A DNA stretch of 64,000 nt from Petrolisthes cinctipes (lineage: Eukaryota; Arthropoda; Malacostraca; Decapoda; Porcellanidae): the NCBI GenBank assembly GCA_033782935.1, contig JAWQEG010002491.1, forward strand, positions 191,001-255,000, given 5' to 3'. The notes below the pieces were generated by a model that searched no databases, had not been told where the DNA came from, and was given only the letters and a program-made list of their open reading frames with translations. The stretch's first letter is position 1. Each line of letters begins with the position of its first letter. Positions 58,601 to 64,000 of the stretch are shown piece by piece. The translations under genes and the position numbers were made by a program.

Positions 58601-59942
58601 TCGGTCAAAGCAAACGATTCCTTGTAGCCGAGTGTGGGTGTCAGGCCAAGAGGGAAGGAAATGGGGCGGAGTGTAGTGGAAGGAGGTTTTCTATGGGAGG
58701 GAGGGTTGAGGGGCGGGGAAGGAGATTGTCTTTGCTAAGGGAAGGAGGGAGGGAGTAGGAAAAGTGAGAGTGGTGTGGGTGGGCGGGAAAGGCAAGTTAG
58801 TAGTTGGGTGTGTGTGAGGAGTTAAGGGATGTATGTACTACAGTATGTGTATATGAAGACGGGCTGAGTGTGATGTGTTGGGAAAGAAGATTGTGATCAG
58901 GGAAAGCAAGAGTCAAGCAAGCATGGGAGGGATGATGGAAATGGATGATAAAAAAAACATAAATATTTTGTATACTGCATAATATTAGGGATTTCGATCA
59001 GCTGATAACTGTGTTTCATCATAGCCTAGATGTCAACAACCCAACCAGGTCAATGCTTTGTGTTGCTGTTAATTAACTTTCAGGCTCGTCATTCAGGATA
59101 TGGATATCCGAACTATTCTATTGGGACGACATTTAGAAATCCTAAAGATACAAAATATATGTATACGTAAATGAACTGGACATAACTTACGAGACGAGGG
59201 AGGGAATGATCAGAGCTCAAGGTTGGTGAAGAGGGAGGTGTGTGAGGAAAATATAAGCTGCAGAGTGTTGAGGAAAGGTGAAAGCGGTAAACAATAATTG
59301 AAATGTGAAGTAAAAAGCAAGGCGATGGGGAGTGCTATTGGGGCTGTTTAATTAAGGAAGGGTAAAGAAAGTGGAAGGAATTATGTATACGATACGAACA
59401 TACATACATAAATACAGAGAATGTGTGTGTATGTGTGGACAACCTACTCTGCCAAACAATAATAATACTTTTATATATTTCTGTAGAAACATATAGGAGG
59501 ATAGTGTACGATACCATAAGAGTTTGTACGTAATGAGCTCATAATTATGAGTGTTACGTTTCCTTTACCCAACACAACACCATCCTTTCCCGGGAACTCT
59601 CTAATCCCCTTCGGTCGTTTTGGTTCAGTCCTCAACATTTATTTCAGCGGTATAATTTTTCCAGGAGCTAATGTGTTTTCAGTATTACAACTGTAACCAT
59701 TTAGTGAACTCTAAAATAGTGTGGATTATAGAGTGAATGTCATTGAACGCCAACACTTTCATTCAGTTGGCAGGCCTGAGCTCCGAGGCGTAAGCTGACC
59801 TCAAAACGTAAACAAACAGCTTTAGCTGAAGGTTAGGCTGGCGCGGGTCATTGTGGTATGGGAGTACTGGACTTCCTTGGATCTATTTTTGTTTTCTCTA
59901 GTGACTAGTCATGCTCCACATTGTACAGTAACATGTACTTTA

Positions 59943-59964
59943 ACACACACACACACACACACAC
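59943..59964. repeat. (CA)n microsatellite
   Basis: About eleven CA units, with a GT tract of similar length at 60094-60110. Confidence 0.9.
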
Positions 59965-61165
59965 CCACCCACACATCGTCTAAACTACCAGTTTGTAAAC
60001 ACCACGGTCCAGACAAAGTGTCTAGATCGTGGTTTACTGGTTTCCTGTACAATAAACTTGTATTAACTGTCTCTTTCTTTTCACTTCTATAAGTGTGTGT
60101 GTGTGTGTGTTCACGACGGAAAGTTACCCTAAATGAGCTAATGCTCACTGAATATACTGTATGTTGACTACATGACACCACTATACATGCCATCACTCTC
60201 TACTCTGCTCGTCTATCCGTCACACACACAAAAACGTAGTTGCCTGCATCATTTCTGAAAGGAACCACACCCTTTACAAGGAGGAGTGTTTTCTCCGATA
60301 TTCCTCCCTAGTCGATTCTAAACGCCAAGTCTCTATCATCGGGTGAAGTTATTTCCATGGGGTTTGTGGTATTGTTATAAGCACCAAGGATTAAAAAAAT
60401 CAACGGTATCTCAGTCCATCGGGTTTGACTAGGAATTTTGTCCTCTGGCTCATTTTCACCATCAACATCGTACGTTTTATATATTCTTCCTTCCCATTGG
60501 TAATCATTGTAAGGAGGGGTGGATTCCCCACTGTGTTATGTGCTGCACTTAAAGAGTTTTTACGCCTCTTGGATCCAGAATCGGCCATTCTCAGCTCATA
60601 AACCATTCCTAATTTCCATAAATATTTTTCCGAGTTTCTCTGCCTTTTTGCTTATCAAACCCTTAACTCAGCTGGCCATGTCCTGGCAGAGCTCGTGACC
60701 TGAAAATATCCTTTATAAATTGGGAACTCTTCCCACCAAACAAGAAAGACTAGAGCTCAACAGAACAGTTATGAAGGGTAATAAGGCGTGGCTCTCACTA
60801 ACTAGCCGTCCTGTCAACCAACCTATTTGGGATATGTAACAGCCATATAAAACAACTCCCTGGTATGTGAAGCAGCTGCAGCCACGACATTGCTAGTCTT
60901 CTCACATGGACGTTTTCGGATACAATATGGATATTAAATGGATATCTTGATGAGCTGTCTGCGAATAGGAGGATACCGATTCCGCAAAGCCGTATCACAG
61001 AACAGTAGTTGTCCTAAGGGAGTCTCATTAGTGTCATAGTTTGGAGGAATAAAAAAACCTGCATTTCGTCGACATCCCAATTCCTGAAAATTAAACATTT
61101 CTCGCCAGAACATTAGCAACACAAAATTTAGTTTAGGTTCTCTGTATGGGTGAAAGATTGCACGT

Positions 61166-61167
<2 letters not shown>

Positions 61168-61199
<32 letters not shown>
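61168..61199. repeat. (GA)n microsatellite
   Basis: Sixteen GA units. A second GA array of twelve units is at 62697-62720. Confidence 0.92.
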
Positions 61200-61203
<4 letters not shown>

Positions 61204-63120
61204 TGTGGCTTACTACAGTACAAATATGATTATATATTATATTATGTCCAGGCTACTACTCTGAACACGGAAACAAAGGGAACAATGTGTGTTTGCGTGT
61301 CTTGCGTTTTGTTTTGGGGTTAATTAGAATCCAGTATTGTATTTATCTTGGGCGCCAAGAATGAATTCCTCCTACAAGAAACATCGTCAGTAAAGAAAAA
61401 TCGCAGATGTCAATTTTGGGATACTTCCAAGGATATATACCCAAATATAAAGGCAGTGTAGGAAAACGGCAACGTTGATTAGTATTTATATTTTATTTTA
61501 GCGATTAAAGATACGAAAATACTGAGCTCTCCAAGTCGTATATATGATTGATACGTGTGGTTGAGTGTGCAGGGTAGTGTAGTTGGTATGGCTGTTGAAT
61601 GAGGGAGGGAGGGAGGAGAAGTGTGCGAGACGGGCAGGGGCGTTGCCAGTTATCTCGGCCACACCACTTCCTACATTTCAAGTTTCTCTGCCACCCTCTG
61701 TATTGCGTATCTTATAATTATTACTCTTCGATAAAGGAATGGGAGGTGAATAGAGACCAGCGGGCAGTTCTTATGAATATTTAGAGAACGAGAACGTTTA
61801 TTTTAGTGAGTTAAAGTTGTTGATGTTAGCCAGAAATTCAGAATGGAACATTGAAGTCATCTCAACTGAGATACAAGCCTACTAAATAGTTCAAACGGAT
61901 GATGGTGGATATAACATTTGGTGTACACCCTTCATAATTTTCCACACCAAAGATAAGTTAACAAAATGGAAAGGAAGGCAAAGGACGAATGTTTAGAGAA
62001 TTAAAGTAATCAGATAAAGGGTCAGCAATTAAACAAGAGAGACGGACGGAAGGGAAGGTGTGTAATACAGTATACAGTATGAGGAGTAAGGCGGTGGTTG
62101 AGTGAGTGAAGACTGACTCAGTGTAAAGTGACTCTGGCATCTTGTGAGCGTGACCTTAATCTCTCAATCAGGTAAAATACACTTTCAGCAAATTGAAAGG
62201 CTCCAGATTCATCTACAGTTAGCCAAAAAACAGACTTCCTCTGAATCCTCTCTGCACATCAGCAAACCCACCGTAAACAAGTTCCACTTTCCATTGAGTC
62301 ACTCTGTAAGTAACCTTTCTCCGAGCTTTCAGTGGGTTTCTTTGACCTGTATGGCCTTGCTCTGTGGTATGAATTTCTACCCATATCATACACCTATAAT
62401 GTTAGCATATATTGGAAGGTTGGTAATCCGGCATGTGTTGGAAGAAAAAAAAAAAAAAAGCGAGCACTGCAGGGTCACCGGAACTAACCGCCTCTAACTG
62501 GACATGACACTCCGTTTCTTTTTCTCTCTAACTCATCATAACCTCATCTGCTGCGCACCACTTAATCACTCAGTGTGATAATATACATTGTGCAATACCC
62601 TGTCATCATTGGTAGAACTGCGTATATTGATCACGTGTGCAGATGGGGTAGGAATGCGTTTGCAGCGTATTTCGCCAATTAGATATACAGAAATTGGAGA
62701 GAGAGAGAGAGAGAGAGAGACTGGCCAGAACAGAAAGAAGCAGTACATTTCATCATTCTAATTATGATTTGATGATCATTGCGCCATGTATCTGCTGTGC
62801 TCTACCTCTTTGAAGCTTTCGCCATAAAACATATCACCACATTCTAAGTCTTTACTAATGTTTCGTAAAATATTTTTCTTTGACTACATTGCATATGAAA
62901 ACAGTAATTTTTTTATATATATTTATTCCATGTAAACCAATCTCTTTAAAAAGTTACCAAGCAATTATAATATTAATGCCGAAGTATATATATCTGCCGT
63001 AGGCGCCGTAGCAATGTTTGTTTTGTTGATGTCGTGTGGTGAATGGTAGTGTTGTGGTCTCTTACAAACTATATTGAATGACTAAACATTTACGGCTTGT
63101 CGTGGTATATTTGGGTGCAG

Positions 63121-63365
63121 GAACACTTACGGACCTAATACGCGACTGTTCAGATTGGGTCCTATAAGTCTGAAACTGAGAAAAATGAATATGAAGAGTC
63201 GTTTTTCCTCAAGGCGTCTGTTTAATCCATCCGCTGGTCAGTCAGGTAAACAAGTCTGGCATTTACATGTATTTTGTGATTGCTAAGTATTCGTAATAAA
63301 CATGAATTTTTTATTTAATATACAGGTCTTAAGAGAATCATGCCATCAAACATTCGAATGGAAAG
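63121..63365 (+). CDS. Possible 5' exons of an unidentified gene leaving the window
   Basis: Two candidate exons, 63121-63245 and 63326-63365, have good sites (GGTGCAG acceptor, TCAG/GTAAAC donor, ATACAG acceptor, AAAG/GTAAAC donor) and one continuous frame. From ATG 63185 the frame reads MNMKSRFSSRRLFNPSAG, then QSGLKRIMPSNIRMER. The frame is also open upstream of the ATG to 63121, so the first piece may be an internal exon. It is basic and Ser-rich. I do not recognise the protein. No third exon was found in the window. Confidence 0.35.
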
Positions 63366-64000
63366 GTAAACTTTGAATGGAGATTGAATCGTGATCATCG
63401 TTGCCATGTTAAGTTTGACTTGAAGCTAGGCTGAACGAAAGGTTTTAATTTAAGACAACGTTGAAACATAAACACTTCATATAGTTTTCAATCTACCATG
63501 AGTTACTAGCTTTTGTTCCTATCTAACATATTTGAGTCTTTATGGTGCTATAGGGTAAGGTATTGGTATTATCTGTGGATATTCTAGCTACACGCCACCT
63601 GCAAGTTACGATGTAATTTTATTTTTTGAATTAATTATTCTTGCAGTAACTGTTTGTCATGTCAGTAGCCGAATTTATTTATTGGTGAAATTGCGTGTTT
63701 ATGTTAATAAGGCTGTCTCACCCTAACCTCGGATTGGATTGGATTACATTTATTGAAGAGTAGGTTAGATTAGGTTGGGTTTGGCATATATGATTGTAAT
63801 GTGTAAAGGTTTTGTTGGAGCTCAGTAGGTTCCTTCCTTGGCCGAGGTGCCGTGATGTAGAACATCGAAAAGTGTTTACATCGCGCAGTTTGGGCCCGTG
63901 CATCGTGTATCGAAATAATAACCTTTTTATTTAGCCATCCTTAATTACTATACTAGACATGACATGCCAGTTAAGCCAATTGCCATTATATTAAATGTAA

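Larger units (their letters stand above)
54950..63120. other. Gene-poor region
   Basis: Eight kilobases with no open frame that looks like a conserved protein. It contains microsatellites (56876, 59943, 60094, 61168, 62697), G/A-rich stretches near 58640-58800, and a perfect palindrome at 55580-55612. It is probably intergenic, or a long intron of a gene lying mainly outside the window. Confidence 0.6.

Noticed and set aside
59909..60196. 95-codon minus-strand ORF
   Set aside because: The frame owes its length to CA/GT microsatellites and has no plausible domain.
1..64000. tRNA, rRNA, CRISPR arrays or bacterial operons
   Set aside because: I saw no convincing tRNA cloverleaf or B-box context, no rRNA, no regularly spaced repeats with unique spacers, and the genes are split by GT-AG introns.

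Overview
The window is animal nuclear DNA, AT-rich, with split genes, introns of up to about 5 kb and a heavy load of DNA transposons and LINE fragments. The best guess is an arthropod, probably a decapod crustacean. The FET-family protein has the arthropod cabeza layout and C-terminus, TTAGG-like motifs recur inside repeats, and the intron and transposon style fits a large crustacean genome. No bacterial, plasmid, CRISPR or operon structure is present. Taxonomy is inferred from sequence style and was not tested by a search.

Four protein genes could be assembled exon by exon, with phases agreeing at every proposed junction. (1) 2641-8526, plus strand: the 3' six coding exons of a cabeza/FUS-type RNA-binding protein (RRM, RGG, RanBP2 zinc finger, RGG, C-terminal RSRPY). 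Its N-terminus lies upstream or in a doubtful microexon at 852-880. (2) 10604-22831, plus: a complete six-exon BRX1 ribosome-biogenesis gene (313 aa). (3) 26786-39978, plus: a complete eleven-exon RNF168-type RING E3 ligase (619 aa) with MIU2 and LRM2 at the C-terminal end. (4) 51862 down to 43394, minus: a complete seventeen-exon LDL-receptor-family gene (854 aa) with seven LDLa modules, EGF pair, YWTD propeller, EGF, transmembrane segment and FPNPVY endocytosis signal. Genes 3 and 4 converge tail to tail. A possible fifth gene begins near 63121 and leaves the window.

The genes belong to separate pathways: RNA processing, 60S ribosome assembly, DNA double-strand-break signalling and lipoprotein uptake. 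Nothing suggests co-regulation.

The accessory interest is in the transposons, many of which can be delimited to the base by target-site duplications. There is a hAT remnant (8-bp TSD) 48 bp from the RNF168-like start codon, with a TTAA-flanked hairpin nested inside it. A MITE family with 8-bp TSDs carries degenerate TTAGG repeats. A 1.6-kb TAA-flanked element with a long internal hairpin lies in a BRX1 intron. A 3.1-kb TTAA-flanked piggyBac-like element and two further hAT-type elements share one RNF168-like intron. There are also a solo LTR and several decayed LINEs. From 52 kb to 63 kb I see only microsatellites, a P-type transposase-like ORF, a perfect palindrome and a speculative promoter.

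I did not find an obviously new multi-gene system. The most notable gene-level oddities are the duplicated MIU-like exons and N-terminal repeats of the RNF168-like protein, the paired cysteine loss in LDLa4, and a triplicated splice donor in the receptor gene.
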